Source of the DNA: Nocardioides gansuensis
GTDB taxonomy: Bacteria; Actinomycetota; Actinomycetes; Propionibacteriales; Nocardioidaceae
NCBI RefSeq assembly: GCF_003076135.1
Contig: NZ_QDGZ01000002.1
Coordinates: 248,001-312,000 of the forward strand
Length of the DNA stretch: 64,000 bases
Reading direction: 5' to 3'
In this document: positions 28,206 to 36,848 of the stretch, piece after piece
Layout of the letters: the number at the start of each line of letters is the position of its first letter
Numbering within the stretch: position 1 is the stretch's first letter
The notes under the pieces: model-generated
Databases searched by the model: none
The model's input: the letters and a program-made list of their open reading frames with translations, nothing else
Told to the model about the DNA's origin: nothing
Program-made: the position numbers and the translations under genes

Positions 28206-28466
28206 GTTGACTGCCGGCTGCGCCGGCGTCGACCTTCTGGCATACCGCGCCACCGATGCCGACCATCTCGACCTCGTCCGTGCCGCCCGCGCAGCCGCGA
28301 GCGGCCGCCTGGTCGTCGCCGGCTCCATCACCGGCAACGACCAGATCCAGGCACTTGCCGCAGTTGGGCGGACGCCATCACCATCGGATCCGCCGCGTTC
28401 GACGGCTCGCTGCAGCTGCACGCCGGCGCCCTCCGCGCCCAGCTCGCTCCGGTGGTGGCCCTGTAG
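28206..28466 (+). pseudogene. C-terminal stub of a TIM-barrel enzyme (HisA/TrpF-like), frameshifted
   Basis: Two frames together read AGCAGVDLLAYRATDADHL, RLVVAGSITGNDQIQALAAV, then after a missing base near 28368 ADAITIGSAAFDGSLQLHAG to a TAG at 28464. The VAGSI...GADAITIGSAAF pattern is the phosphate-binding end of a (beta/alpha)8 barrel. The exact enzyme is unclear. It lacks the N-terminal half and is broken, so it is a relic. Confidence 0.5.
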
Positions 28467-28534
28467 CGAGCCGGGTCGGTTCGGTCCCTCCCAGAAAGCA
28501 GTCAGAAGGCCTTGTCGGGGCATTCTTGGCCCTA

Positions 28535-28599
28535 TTAGGAAAGGCTTTGCTCGGGTCCCTGGCGCCAGCGGGGTCGGTCCTTAGCAGAGCCTTTCCTTC
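28535..28599 (+). promoter_or_regulatory. Two inverted DtxR/IdeR-like iron boxes before the VIT1 gene
   Basis: 28535-28553 (TTAGGAAAGGCTTTGCTCG) and, on the other strand, 28581-28599 each match 12 of 19 positions of the IdeR/DtxR consensus TTAGGTTAGGCTAACCTAA, including the TTAGG or TAA edge and AGGCT. They face each other around CTGGCGCCAG and could also fold as a hairpin (GGAAAGGCT/AGCCTTTCC). Placement upstream of a metal transporter gene supports metal-dependent control. Confidence 0.45.
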
Positions 28600-28624
28600 G
28601 TTGCGGGCCGCCTGCTATGAAAAC

Positions 28625-28630
28625 TAGAAT
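28625..28630 (+). promoter_or_regulatory. Possible -10 box for the VIT1-family gene
   Basis: TAGAAT ends six bases before ATG 28637 in an AT-rich patch; no ribosome site precedes the ATG, so a leaderless transcript is likely. The second iron-box-like site would cover or abut the -35 region. Confidence 0.4.
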
Positions 28631-28636
28631 TTCGGC

Positions 28637-29362
28637 ATGACGCAAGCCACACTTTCTGTTGCTGGTCCTGCCGAGGTAGGACATGTCCATGCCGACGTCT
28701 CCGGCGGGTGGCTTCGCGCCTCCGTGTTTGGTGCGATGGATGGTCTGGTGACAAACATCGCGCTGGTCTCAGGCGTCGGGGCGGCTGGCGCCAACCCCCG
28801 TTTCATCGTGCTCACCGGCATGGCCGGACTCGTCGCCGGGGCATTTTCAATGGCGATGGGTGAATACGCCTCCGTAAAGACCCAAAATGAGCAGGTCGAC
28901 CGGGAATGGGCGCGCGAGGTCGAGGAAATCCGGAACAACCCGGAAATGGAAGAGCTCGAGCTCGCCCACATGTTCGCCGAAATGGGGATGGGCGAACAGA
29001 CCGCACTCGCGGCGGCTCGTGACATTCATGCGGACCCCGAACAGGCGGCGCTCGTCCACGTCACTCACGAGTTGGGGCTGGACCCGGAGGACAAGCCGTC
29101 GCCCAAGGTGGCCGCGATCTCGTCCTTCCTCACCTTCTCCTTGGGCGCCCTCGTGCCCCTGATCCCGTTCCTGCTCGGATTCGCCTCGCTCGCGGCCGGG
29201 CTGATCGTCGGCGCGATCGGACTCTTCATCGCCGGTGCGATCGCCTCGCTCGCCACCAGCCAGGCCTGGTGGTGGAGCGCCACCCGTCAGCTCCTCTTCG
29301 GCGCACTGGCCGCCGGAGCGACATACCTGGTCGGCCTCCTCATCGGCGTGAACGTGAGCTGA
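28637..29362 (+). CDS. VIT1/CCC1-family Fe2+/Mn2+ transporter
   Basis: 241 residues. SVFGAMDGLVTNIALVSGV and AGAFSMAMGEYASVKTQNEQ are the TM1-TM2 metal-binding signature of the VIT1/CCC1 family. A cytosolic acidic helix region follows (EELELAHMFAEMGMGEQTAL), which binds metal in the plant homologue, and three C-terminal membrane helices (about 150-240) complete the five-TM layout. The family moves Fe2+/Mn2+ out of the cytosol. Iron-box-like sites upstream suggest control by a DtxR-type regulator. It ends at a strong bidirectional terminator. Confidence 0.93.
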   Translation: MTQATLSVAGPAEVGHVHADVSGGWLRASVFGAMDGLVTNIALVSGVGAAGANPRFIVLTGMAGLVAGAFSMAMGEYASVKTQNEQVDREWAREVEEIRNNPEMEELELAHMFAEMGMGEQTALAAARDIHADPEQAALVHVTHELGLDPEDKPSPKVAAISSFLTFSLGALVPLIPFLLGFASLAAGLIVGAIGLFIAGAIASLATSQAWWWSATRQLLFGALAAGATYLVGLLIGVNVS

Positions 29363-29391
29363 CGACGAATCGTCGAGAATAGGCCACGCCG

Positions 29392-29423
29392 GAGGGGCCC
29401 CGCGGACAACCGTGGGGCCCCTC
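29392..29423. terminator. Strong bidirectional terminator hairpin
   Basis: GAGGGGCCCCGCGG and CCGTGGGGCCCCTC pair over 14 bp with one G-T wobble around loop ACAA. It separates the convergent VIT1 gene and FAD oxidoreductase gene. Confidence 0.8.
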
Positions 29424-29436
29424 TCGGCATGGTGGG

Positions 29437-30912
29437 TCAGCTCGGCGGCAGGAACGGCTGGACCAGTCGTGCGCGCTTGGCCGGCTTGGCGGTGCGATCC
29501 TCATAGTTGTCCGAGGCATCCAGCGTCTTGGCGATGAGCCTGGAGGCGACGAACCGGATGGGCTCGGGCTCCCAGTTGCGGGTGTGGTAGCCCACCCACG
29601 GCAGGGACGTCAGGTCGGTGCTGTGGCCCAGGACCAGGTCGCGCATGGTGCGGCCGGAGATGTTGGCAGCGACGACGCCGTGCCCCCCGAACGCCCCCAC
29701 GAAGCCGAGTCCGGTCTTGCGGTCGAACGTCGTCCTCATGCACCAGTCCCGGGGAACGGCCAGGGAACCGCCCCAGTGGTGGGTGATTCGGGCCTCCGAG
29801 GCGGCTGGGAACGCCTGGCGCAGCGTGTCGCAGAGCCGCTGGAAGACGCCGGCGTCCCGCTCGTTGCTGGGGGAGATGGGGTCGGTCAGCCGGTACGGTG
29901 CGCCGCGTCCGCCCAGCGCGATCCGGCCGTCGATCGTCCGCTGGGCGTAGTAGTAGAGGTGCCTCATGTCCGCGATCCCGAGGCCATCGCGCCAGCCGAG
30001 CTCGTCCCAGATCTCCTGCGAGAGGGGTTCGGTCGCGATCATGAGGGAATAGAGCGGCAGGAACCCGCGGCGCTGGCCCCGCTCGCGAATGGTGAAGGAC
30101 TCCGTGGCCCGGATGACGACATCGGCCGAGACCCGGCCGCCGCGGCACTGCACCACCTTCGGGCTCACGCGTTCTGCCGGGCTCTGCTCGTAGATCTTGA
30201 CACCGAGCCGCTCGCAGGCGTCGGCGAGGCCACGAGCGAGCCGCGCGGGATCGACCCGAGCGCAGTGCGGCGTGAAGCACCCTGCGAGGACACCGGCAGC
30301 GCCCGGGACGAAGTCGGCGCACTCCTCGGCCGTCAGAAACCGGATGTCCTCGGGGCGCAGCCCGAAGCCGTGCTTTGCCTCCACCTTGGCCCGAACACGC
30401 TGTGCTTGTGGCTCGGTGGTGGCCAGGGTCAGCGCGCCCTCCTTGTTGTAGCCGCAGTCGATATGCTCCGCCGAGATCACCCGGCCGATCTCGTCGACCC
30501 CGTGGTGGGTCTCGCGCTCGGCGCGCAGGACGCTGTCCCAACCACTGACCCGGGCGTAGCGCGACCCGCTGCCGGCGATGCCGGCCGAGACGAATCCGCC
30601 GTTGCGACCGGCGGCACCGAAGCCCGCGATCTCGGCCTCGATCACGGTGACCCGCAGGGAGGGGTCCGCGGCCTTGAGGTAGTAGGCCGTCCACAACCCG
30701 CCGAAGCCGGCACCGACGATCGCGACATCACACGTGTGGTCACCCGAGAGCTTCTCTCTCGGCGTGAGATCGCGGACGACCCCCTCGAGCCACAGGCTCC
30801 GCGCCCACGGGTTCTCGGGTGCTGGTGGAACCCTGTCGCCGAGTCCTCCGGCGCTGGATCGCCCGGGACTCCCCGGGGCGTGGGTGTCGAGCCGGCGGGA
30901 CTGGAACTGCAT
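29437..30912 (-). CDS. FAD-dependent amine/amino-acid oxidoreductase (DAO family)
   Basis: 491 residues from ATG 30912, chosen because AGGAG lies seven bases before it; an ATG five codons earlier lacks a ribosome site. The FAD Rossmann motif VAIVGAGFGGLWTAYYL is at about residues 50-66, AAGRNGGFVSAGIAG follows, and FVGAFGGHGVVAANISGRTM near the C-terminus is the flavin-contacting end typical of DAO-fold enzymes such as gamma-glutamylputrescine oxidase and DadA-like proteins. It should oxidise an amine or amino acid. It is the last gene, 69 bp below a peptide-type ABC importer cluster on the same strand, so the importer may supply the substrate. Its C-terminal 70 codons are duplicated at 46743-46961. 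Confidence 0.85.
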   Translation of the reverse strand: MQFQSRRLDTHAPGSPGRSSAGGLGDRVPPAPENPWARSLWLEGVVRDLTPREKLSGDHTCDVAIVGAGFGGLWTAYYLKAADPSLRVTVIEAEIAGFGAAGRNGGFVSAGIAGSGSRYARVSGWDSVLRAERETHHGVDEIGRVISAEHIDCGYNKEGALTLATTEPQAQRVRAKVEAKHGFGLRPEDIRFLTAEECADFVPGAAGVLAGCFTPHCARVDPARLARGLADACERLGVKIYEQSPAERVSPKVVQCRGGRVSADVVIRATESFTIRERGQRRGFLPLYSLMIATEPLSQEIWDELGWRDGLGIADMRHLYYYAQRTIDGRIALGGRGAPYRLTDPISPSNERDAGVFQRLCDTLRQAFPAASEARITHHWGGSLAVPRDWCMRTTFDRKTGLGFVGAFGGHGVVAANISGRTMRDLVLGHSTDLTSLPWVGYHTRNWEPEPIRFVASRLIAKTLDASDNYEDRTAKPAKRARLVQPFLPPS

Positions 30913-30981
30913 GGTCGTGCTCCTCATGAGTGTGGTGGGGGGTTCAGCGGCCGGCCCGGAAGGGTGGAGCCGACCTTTCGG

Positions 30982-32013
30982 TCAGCGGTCCCAGAAGTGG
31001 CAGGTGGTGGAGTGGTCGTCTCCGGGCCAGGCGAGTGGGGGCGTGGTGGTGTGGCAGAGGTCTTGGGCCAGTGGGCAGCGGGGGTGGAACCGGCAGCCGG
31101 GTGGGGGGTCGATGGGGCTGGGTGGTTCGCCCTTGAGGCGTGTGACGAGGTCGGCTTCGGTGTGGTGGGCGGGGTCGTGTTGTTCCTCGGCCAGGGACGC
31201 AGCGAGTAGGACCCGGGTGTAGGGGTGGCGGGGGTTGGTGAACAGTTCCTCGCGGGGGGCTTCCTCGACGATCTGGCCGAGGTACATCACCGCGACCCGG
31301 TCGCACAGGTAGCGCACCACGCGCAGGTCGTGGGAGATCAGCACCAGGGTGAGGTCGAGCTGGTCCTTGAGGGCGACCAACAGGTTGAGGATCTGGGCTC
31401 GGATCGAGGCGTCGAGCGCAGAGGTCGGCTCGTCGCAGATCAGGAACTTCGGCTTCAACAGCAGCGCCCGGGCGATGACGAGCCGTTGCAACTGGCCGCC
31501 GGAGCACTCACGCGGGAAGCGCTCGAGCATGTCCTCCTCGAGACCGACCTTCGCCAGCATCTCGGCGATCCGCGCGGCCCGTTCGGCCTGGTCCTTCATG
31601 CCGTGGTGCCGCAGCGGGGCGTGCAGGCTGGTGCCCAGCCGCATCTTGGGGTCGAACGCGCCGTAGGGGTCCTGGAAGACGAACTGCATCGTGCGGCGCA
31701 GTGCCTTGAGGTCGCGGGCCTTGAGTCCGGTGATCTGCTGGCCGTCGAGGGTGATGTGGCCGGAGTCCGCAGTCACGGCCTGCAGGATGGTGCGGGCCAG
31801 CGTGGACTTTCCGCACCCGGACTCGCCCACGAGTCCGAGCACCTCGCCCTTGCCGACTTCCAGGGACACCCCGTCGACGGAGTGCACTCGCTTGCCGCGA
31901 CCGGCGGGGAAGTGCTTGACCACCCGGTCCAGGGTCAGCAACGGCTGGTAGGTCGCTGGCCGCTTCCCGGGGGCGGCGACCTCGGCGGTGTGGATGGTGA
32001 CCGGTGTGCTCAT
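30982..32013 (-). CDS. ABC importer ATPase, OppF/DppF type
   Basis: 343 residues from ATG 32013, which overlaps the upstream ATPase stop (ATGA). Walker A GESGCGKST, signature ECSGGQLQRLVIARALLLKP and Walker B FLICDEPTSALD are intact. The C-terminal oligopeptide-transporter extension includes the CRFHPRCPLAQDLC cluster that binds iron-sulphur in some Dpp ATPases. It energises uptake of a peptide-like or opine-like substrate with the genes upstream. Confidence 0.93.
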   Translation of the reverse strand: MSTPVTIHTAEVAAPGKRPATYQPLLTLDRVVKHFPAGRGKRVHSVDGVSLEVGKGEVLGLVGESGCGKSTLARTILQAVTADSGHITLDGQQITGLKARDLKALRRTMQFVFQDPYGAFDPKMRLGTSLHAPLRHHGMKDQAERAARIAEMLAKVGLEEDMLERFPRECSGGQLQRLVIARALLLKPKFLICDEPTSALDASIRAQILNLLVALKDQLDLTLVLISHDLRVVRYLCDRVAVMYLGQIVEEAPREELFTNPRHPYTRVLLAASLAEEQHDPAHHTEADLVTRLKGEPPSPIDPPPGCRFHPRCPLAQDLCHTTTPPLAWPGDDHSTTCHFWDR

Positions 32014-33053
32014 CGTGCCTCCGCGTGCTCGGGTGCCGCGTGGCAGCGGCTGTGGTGGTCGTGGTCGCCGCAGATGTGCAGGGTGGGTTCTGCGCCGCTG
32101 CACTGGGCGGTGATCCCGAGTTCGGCGGCCTTGGGGCAGCGGGGCAGGAACCGACAGCCGTGCTGCATCGCCCTGGCCTGGGCCACGCTCCCGGGGATGG
32201 AGTACAGCTGGCCGCGTTCGGCCTCGAGCAGCGAGGCCTTGAGCAGCGCCTCGGTGTAGGGGTGCTGGGGGTTGGTGAAGATCTCCTGGGTCGTCCCGTT
32301 CTCCACGATCCGGCCTGCATACATCACCGCGACGCGGTCGGCCATCGAGGACACGATGCCCAAGTCGTGAGTGATCAGCAGGATCGACAGGCCGAGGGTG
32401 TCGCGCTTGGTCTTGAGCAGGTCCAGGATCTGTGCCTGCACGGTGACGTCGAGTGCGGTGGTCGGCTCGTCGGCGATCACCAGTTCGGGGTCCGCGCTGA
32501 GTGCCGCGGCGATCATCACCCGCTGGGCCATGCCGCCGGAGAGCTGGTAGGCGAACGAGGAGGCCCGGCGGGCGGGCTCGGGGATACCGACATCGCGCAG
32601 CATCTCCACCACCCGCGCCCTGGCTTCGCGGCGGCCGACCTTGCGGTGCCGGCGCAACGCCTCCGAGACCTGGCCACCAACACGTGCGGTGGGGTCCAGC
32701 ATCACCTTCGGCTGCTGGAACAGCATGGCCACCTTGTTGCCCCGGACCTCGTTGAGGCGCTTCGGGGCCATCGCCAGCACGTCCTCGCCGTCCAGCAGGG
32801 CGGTCCCGCCGCTCACCTCCGCCCCCGGCGGCAGGAGACCCATCATGGTCAACGCGGTCAGGCTCTTGCCCGACCCCGACTCACCCACCAGCGCCACGAT
32901 CTCACCGCGCCCCACGGTCAGGTCCATGCCGTCGATGGCGGGACCCCCGCCGATCTCGGGGAACTCGACGCGGAGATCGCGGATCTCCAACAGGGGTGCG
33001 GCGACGTGCCTCGGCATCCCGACATCGACGATCGGCTCCACCATCTCGCTCAT
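32010..33053 (-). CDS. ABC importer ATPase, OppD/DppD type
   Basis: 347 residues. Walker A GESGSGKSL, signature LSGGMAQRVMIAAALSADP, Walker B LVIADEPTTALD and the H-loop ITHDLG are all present. The oligopeptide-type C-terminus contains CRFLPRCPKAAELG with a Cys cluster. It pairs with the adjacent OppF-type ATPase (overlap ATGA) and probably forms the heterodimeric motor of this importer. The start at 33053 is 55 bp below the permease stop. Confidence 0.93.
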   Translation of the reverse strand: MSEMVEPIVDVGMPRHVAAPLLEIRDLRVEFPEIGGGPAIDGMDLTVGRGEIVALVGESGSGKSLTALTMMGLLPPGAEVSGGTALLDGEDVLAMAPKRLNEVRGNKVAMLFQQPKVMLDPTARVGGQVSEALRRHRKVGRREARARVVEMLRDVGIPEPARRASSFAYQLSGGMAQRVMIAAALSADPELVIADEPTTALDVTVQAQILDLLKTKRDTLGLSILLITHDLGIVSSMADRVAVMYAGRIVENGTTQEIFTNPQHPYTEALLKASLLEAERGQLYSIPGSVAQARAMQHGCRFLPRCPKAAELGITAQCSGAEPTLHICGDHDHHSRCHAAPEHAEAR

Positions 33054-33108
33054 GCCGTTCTCCCTTCAAGGATTCGTTCGGTCGGGCTCGTCGCAGGGGA
33101 TTGGACGG

Positions 33109-34095
33109 TCACAGGGCCTCTCCCTCGTCGAGCGCCGAGCCGTGAACGGGCGTGGGCGCGCCGGGCGCACCGCTGGCAACGGAGCGGCGGCGACGCGACT
33201 TCTTCTTCTTGTCCAGGCCTTGTCCGATCAGGGTCACGCTCAGGGCGGCGAGGAAGATCGCTGCGCCGGGAAGGATCCCGACCCAAGGGGCGCGCTCCAT
33301 GTAGGGCTGGGCGTCCAAGAGCATGGCGCCCCAGTCCGAGTCCGGTGGCTGCACGCCCAGGCCGAGGTAGGACAAGGCACCCACGGTGATCAGCTTGTGC
33401 CCGAACCGCAGGAAGCTCATCGCCGCCACCGGGGGGAGCGCGTTGGGGATCACGTGGCGGAACAGGATGAACCACTTCGGGGAGCCAAGGACCTCCGCGG
33501 CCTCGACGTAGTCCTTGGCGTTGATCTCCAGTGCCAGGCCGCGCATCAGGCGGGCGAAAGGAGTCCAGCCGGCGATGGTGAGTGCGGCGATCAAGGTGCC
33601 GTAGCCGGTCCCGAACAGGGCGATCAGGAACAGCGCGACCACGACGTCGGGGAAACACACCAGGACGTCCACCGCGCGCATCACCAGCTCGTCTACCCAG
33701 CCACCACGGCGGGCCGCGAGGGCACCGAGGATCACCCCGGACACCGCGCAGATGGCCAGCGTGATCCCGGCGATGGTCACCGAGAAGCGCCCTCCCCACA
33801 TCAGCCTGGAGAGCACGTCGCGACCCATGTGGTCGGTGCCCAGCCAGTGCTCGGCCGAGGGTCCGGCCAGCCTGTTGCCCAGGTCCTGGATGGCTGGGTC
33901 GTGCGGCGCGATCCACGGCGTGAGCACGAGGACCAGGAGGAACAGCGCGAGCATGGCGACCCCGAGCGCGAAGGTCCAGTGCCTGCCACCGATGCCGCGC
34001 ACGAGGGACTCGAAGATGTTCGGCCGATGGGAGGGTGGACCGACACGGCGCCAGGGCTCGCGTGTCGTGGGCGGAGGGGCTGTCAGACTAGGCAT
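33109..34095 (-). CDS. ABC importer permease, OppC/DppC type
   Basis: 328 residues with a soluble N-terminus, first membrane helix at about 40-62, and the BPD_transp_1 core with EAA loop AAEVLGSPKWFILFRHVIPN near residue 210. LGTDHMGRDVLSRLMWGGR is the typical OppC segment after TM1. A basic, disordered C-terminal tail (KKKKSRRRR and beyond) is unusual. The start overlaps the end of the upstream permease by 8 bp. Confidence 0.92.
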   Translation of the reverse strand: MPSLTAPPPTTREPWRRVGPPSHRPNIFESLVRGIGGRHWTFALGVAMLALFLLVLVLTPWIAPHDPAIQDLGNRLAGPSAEHWLGTDHMGRDVLSRLMWGGRFSVTIAGITLAICAVSGVILGALAARRGGWVDELVMRAVDVLVCFPDVVVALFLIALFGTGYGTLIAALTIAGWTPFARLMRGLALEINAKDYVEAAEVLGSPKWFILFRHVIPNALPPVAAMSFLRFGHKLITVGALSYLGLGVQPPDSDWGAMLLDAQPYMERAPWVGILPGAAIFLAALSVTLIGQGLDKKKKSRRRRSVASGAPGAPTPVHGSALDEGEAL

Positions 34096-35038
34096 TGGTC
34101 ACCTTGATCGCTGGGTTGAGGACGCTGTAGAGCAGGTCGGTGACCGTGTTGATCAGGACCGCGAGGGTGAGGATCAACATCAGCCCGCCCTGGATGACTG
34201 GTACGTCGTTGTTCACGACGGCGGTGTAGAGCAGGCGGCCCATCCCCGGGACGTTGAAGATCACCTCGATCACCACGGCGCCGCCCAGCAGTCCCGCGAA
34301 CCAGAACGAGAACAGCGTCATCACCGGCAGCATGCTGTTGCGCAGCCCGTGCCGCAGCAGGGTCACGGGGAAGGACAGTCCGCGGCTGCGGGCCGCGGTG
34401 ATGTACGGCGCGGCCAGCACTTCGCTCATCGCCGCCCGGGTCACCTGGGTGAAGTAGCCCAACGGCCGCAGTGAGAGCGCGACCGCCGGCAAGACGATGA
34501 ACGCTGGACCGGTCCAGCCCCCTGAAGGCAGCCAGCCCAGGTAGCGGGCGAAGACCAGCACGAGCACCGGACCCACCCAGTACTCCGGTGCGGAGACGGC
34601 GCTCTGGGAGATGAAGGTGATCGCGTTGTCGAGCCGCCCACCACGCCTCGTCGCCGCGGCGATGCCCAGCGGCAGCGCGAAGACGAGCGCCAGCAGCAAG
34701 GCCGCCAGGGCCAGGGTGATGGAGACGGACAACGCCGGCGTGACCAGCTCGCCCACCGGGGTCCGGCTCGTGTAGGAGAACCCAAAGTCGCCGGTCACGG
34801 CTTGCTTCAACCAGTCGAAGTACTGCACGAAGATGGGCCGATCCAGGCCGAGCTCCCGAGTCAGTGCCTCCACCTGTGCCGGCTCCAGACCCGGGTCGTT
34901 CACGCGAGCCTGCAGGATCTTTCGGGCGGGGTCGCCCTCCCCGGCGTAGGGGATCAAGAACGCCAGCACCGAGATCACCAGCAGCGTGACCGACAGGACC
35001 AACGACCTGCGCAACAAGAACATCAACATCGAGGACAC
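34088..35038 (-). CDS. ABC importer permease, OppB/DppB type
   Basis: 316 residues, six predicted membrane helices. The N-terminal FLLRRSLVLSVTLLVISVL, the periplasmic segment LGLDRPIFVQYFDWLKQAV and the EAA loop TAARSRGLSFPVTLLRHGLR are family hallmarks. It forms the translocation pore with the OppC-type permease. A strong hairpin (35081-35118) lies between it and the binding-protein gene, so it may be expressed at a lower level than that gene. Confidence 0.92.
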   Translation of the reverse strand: MSSMLMFLLRRSLVLSVTLLVISVLAFLIPYAGEGDPARKILQARVNDPGLEPAQVEALTRELGLDRPIFVQYFDWLKQAVTGDFGFSYTSRTPVGELVTPALSVSITLALAALLLALVFALPLGIAAATRRGGRLDNAITFISQSAVSAPEYWVGPVLVLVFARYLGWLPSGGWTGPAFIVLPAVALSLRPLGYFTQVTRAAMSEVLAAPYITAARSRGLSFPVTLLRHGLRNSMLPVMTLFSFWFAGLLGGAVVIEVIFNVPGMGRLLYTAVVNNDVPVIQGGLMLILTLAVLINTVTDLLYSVLNPAIKVTNA

Positions 35039-35080
35039 CTCCGGAGTGGCCGTGGTCGGCTACGTGAGCCGTTGGGGACC

Positions 35081-35118
35081 GAGGGCCGGCTCGGCTGGAC
35101 GCAGGCGAGCCGGCCCTC
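35081..35118. terminator. Intercistronic hairpin between binding protein and permease genes
   Basis: GAGGGCCGGCTCG and CGAGCCGGCCCTC form a perfect 13-bp stem with a 12-base loop in the 92-bp gap. Such hairpins commonly attenuate readthrough or protect the binding-protein mRNA so that it exceeds the membrane components. Confidence 0.7.
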
Positions 35119-35130
35119 TGCGAGCTCGGG

Positions 35131-36663
35131 TCAGCCGAGTGACAGACCCGCCGTGAGCACGTAGGCGTCGAGGGGGTGCGGCTGGAAGCCCTTGACCCCC
35201 GCCTGGGTGCCCCAGACCGCGTTCTCGTGCTGGAGCCAGATGCTGGCCGCCTCGCCGTTCAGCTTTGCCGCGATCTCCCGGTACGCCTCGGCGCGGGCTG
35301 CCTCGTCCTCGAGGGCCACGGCCTCCTTGATCATCCGGTCGGTCTCAGGGTCGCAGTACTGAGCCATGTTGTAACTGCCCTTGCAGGTCCAGTCGGAGAG
35401 CAGGTAGCCGCCGGGGTCGGCCATGTCAGTCAGGTAGCCCCGCGACACCAGCGTGGCGTCGTAGTCGCCCTCGAGCCAGCTGGGCTCCAGTGCGGCAGCC
35501 TCGCCGGACTTGATCTCGACCTTGACCCCGAGCTCGGCCAGCTGGGCCTGGATGACGGTGGCGACGTCGGGAAGCTCTGGCCGATCGATGTAGGCCTGGA
35601 GCTCGAACGTCAGCTCTTCAGGGTCGACGCCGGCCTGGTCGAGCAGCGAGCGCGCCTCGTCCAGGTTGGCCGAAATGGCCTCGGCGCCCTCGGGTGCCCA
35701 TCCGCTGTCCGGACGGAAGGGGCCGACGGCCGGCGTGCCGGCGCCCTCGTACACGCCATCGACGATCGGCTGGGTGTCGATGGCCTTCTGGATCGCCTGC
35801 CGCACCAGCGGGTCGTCGAACGGCGGGCGGGAGTTGTTGAGCAGCATCACGGTCGTTCGCGGAAGCCCGATCTGGGGGATCTCGAGGTTGGTGTCCCCCT
35901 CGAGCGAGCTCAGGTTGGCGACGGGCACGCTCTTGGCGATCTGGACCTCGCCGGCCTGGAGCTGGGTGGCCCGGGTGCCACCGTCGACCACGAACCGCAC
36001 TTCGGCAGTGTCGAGGGCGACGTCGCCGCCCCAGTAGTTCTCGTTGGCCTTGAGTGCCAGCGACTGCTGCGGCACCTCCTCGGTCACCGTGAACGGCCCG
36101 GTGCAGGTCCCCTGGATGTCGATCTGGGCGCCCTCGAAGGCCTTGGGGGCCAGGATTCCGGTGTTCGGGCTGGCGAGCCGGAGCGGGAGCAGGGCGTCCG
36201 GCTCGGGGGTGCTGATCTGCACCGTCGACTCGTCGGTCGCCGTCACCTTCGAGATGATGTCGGGATTGAACGACCGCGCGGGGGTCTTCACCTCGAGCAG
36301 GTGGTTCAGGGAACCTGCGACGGCTTCAGCGTCCATCGGCGTGCCGTCCTGGAAGGTCACGCCCTCGCGGAGGGTGATCTCCCACGTCGTCGGCTCGACC
36401 TGGTTCCACTCGGTCGCGAGCATCGGCTCGAGCTCACCGTCGTACCCGATGCCCAGGAGCGTCTCCAAGCAGCCCGCTCGGCGCAGCCGGTGCGCGTCAT
36501 CGGTCTCAGGAGCCCACGCAGCAGCGGGCGCGAGCTGCTCGGCATAGACAAGGTGGCCGCCGCCCCCTGCCGCGGCAGCACCGCCGGTGCCGGTGTTCAT
36601 GCCGCACGCGCTCAGTGTCGTGGCGAGGAGGGCGACACCGGTCGCCCATAGGATTCGAGTCAT
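35131..36663 (-). CDS. ABC importer substrate-binding lipoprotein (SBP_bac_5)
   Basis: 510 residues. The signal peptide (ILWATGVALLATTLSAC) ends in a lipobox with Cys20, so the protein is anchored to the membrane outer face. DAHRLRRAGCLETLLGIGYD and ATEWNQVEPTTWEITLREGV are the standard start of the family-5 (peptide/nickel) fold, and VRQAIQKAIDT is typical of the middle. It is the first gene of the importer operon. Ligand class is peptides or related amino compounds by family; the specific ligand is unknown. Confidence 0.92.
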   Translation of the reverse strand: MTRILWATGVALLATTLSACGMNTGTGGAAAAGGGGHLVYAEQLAPAAAWAPETDDAHRLRRAGCLETLLGIGYDGELEPMLATEWNQVEPTTWEITLREGVTFQDGTPMDAEAVAGSLNHLLEVKTPARSFNPDIISKVTATDESTVQISTPEPDALLPLRLASPNTGILAPKAFEGAQIDIQGTCTGPFTVTEEVPQQSLALKANENYWGGDVALDTAEVRFVVDGGTRATQLQAGEVQIAKSVPVANLSSLEGDTNLEIPQIGLPRTTVMLLNNSRPPFDDPLVRQAIQKAIDTQPIVDGVYEGAGTPAVGPFRPDSGWAPEGAEAISANLDEARSLLDQAGVDPEELTFELQAYIDRPELPDVATVIQAQLAELGVKVEIKSGEAAALEPSWLEGDYDATLVSRGYLTDMADPGGYLLSDWTCKGSYNMAQYCDPETDRMIKEAVALEDEAARAEAYREIAAKLNGEAASIWLQHENAVWGTQAGVKGFQPHPLDAYVLTAGLSLG

Positions 36664-36759
36664 GTCCTGTGATTCCTTTGCACCATGCCGGAGTTCCGGG
36701 GTGAGTCGGGGGGTTGTGTGCGCGGGTGGTCGCGGCCGGGGGCACGGCTAACAGGCCAT

Positions 36760-36848
36760 CCAGATCGACCGGCGATCCGCGAGGCGTCACGCTAGGGTCG
36801 GTTCTGTCGGGGCGTCCAGACCGATCGGCACACTTCCAGACGATCTGG
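36760..36848. promoter_or_regulatory. Three operator-like repeats in a divergent promoter
   Basis: CCAGATCGACCGG (36760), CCAGACCGATCGG (36816) and CCAGACGATCTGG (36836, a perfect CCAGA-CGA-TCTGG palindrome) fit CCAGANCGAN-type repeats. A related inverted half, ATCGTCTG, lies near 36908 and a CTGAT-C-ATCAG palindrome at 37095-37105. They lie between the importer operon and the RidA-led operon, so one regulator may control both. The 570-bp gap holds no other gene. Confidence 0.45.

Noticed and set aside
29584..31209. 541-codon + strand frame opposite the FAD oxidoreductase and importer ATPase
   Set aside because: Antisense of conserved enzymes on the - strand; no motif or ribosome site.
35176..36651. 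Long open frame (491 codons) on the + strand opposite the binding-protein gene
   Set aside because: It is the antisense of a well-supported lipoprotein gene; the long open frame follows from high GC, and its translation has the Leu/Gly/Asp/Arg bias of shadow frames.
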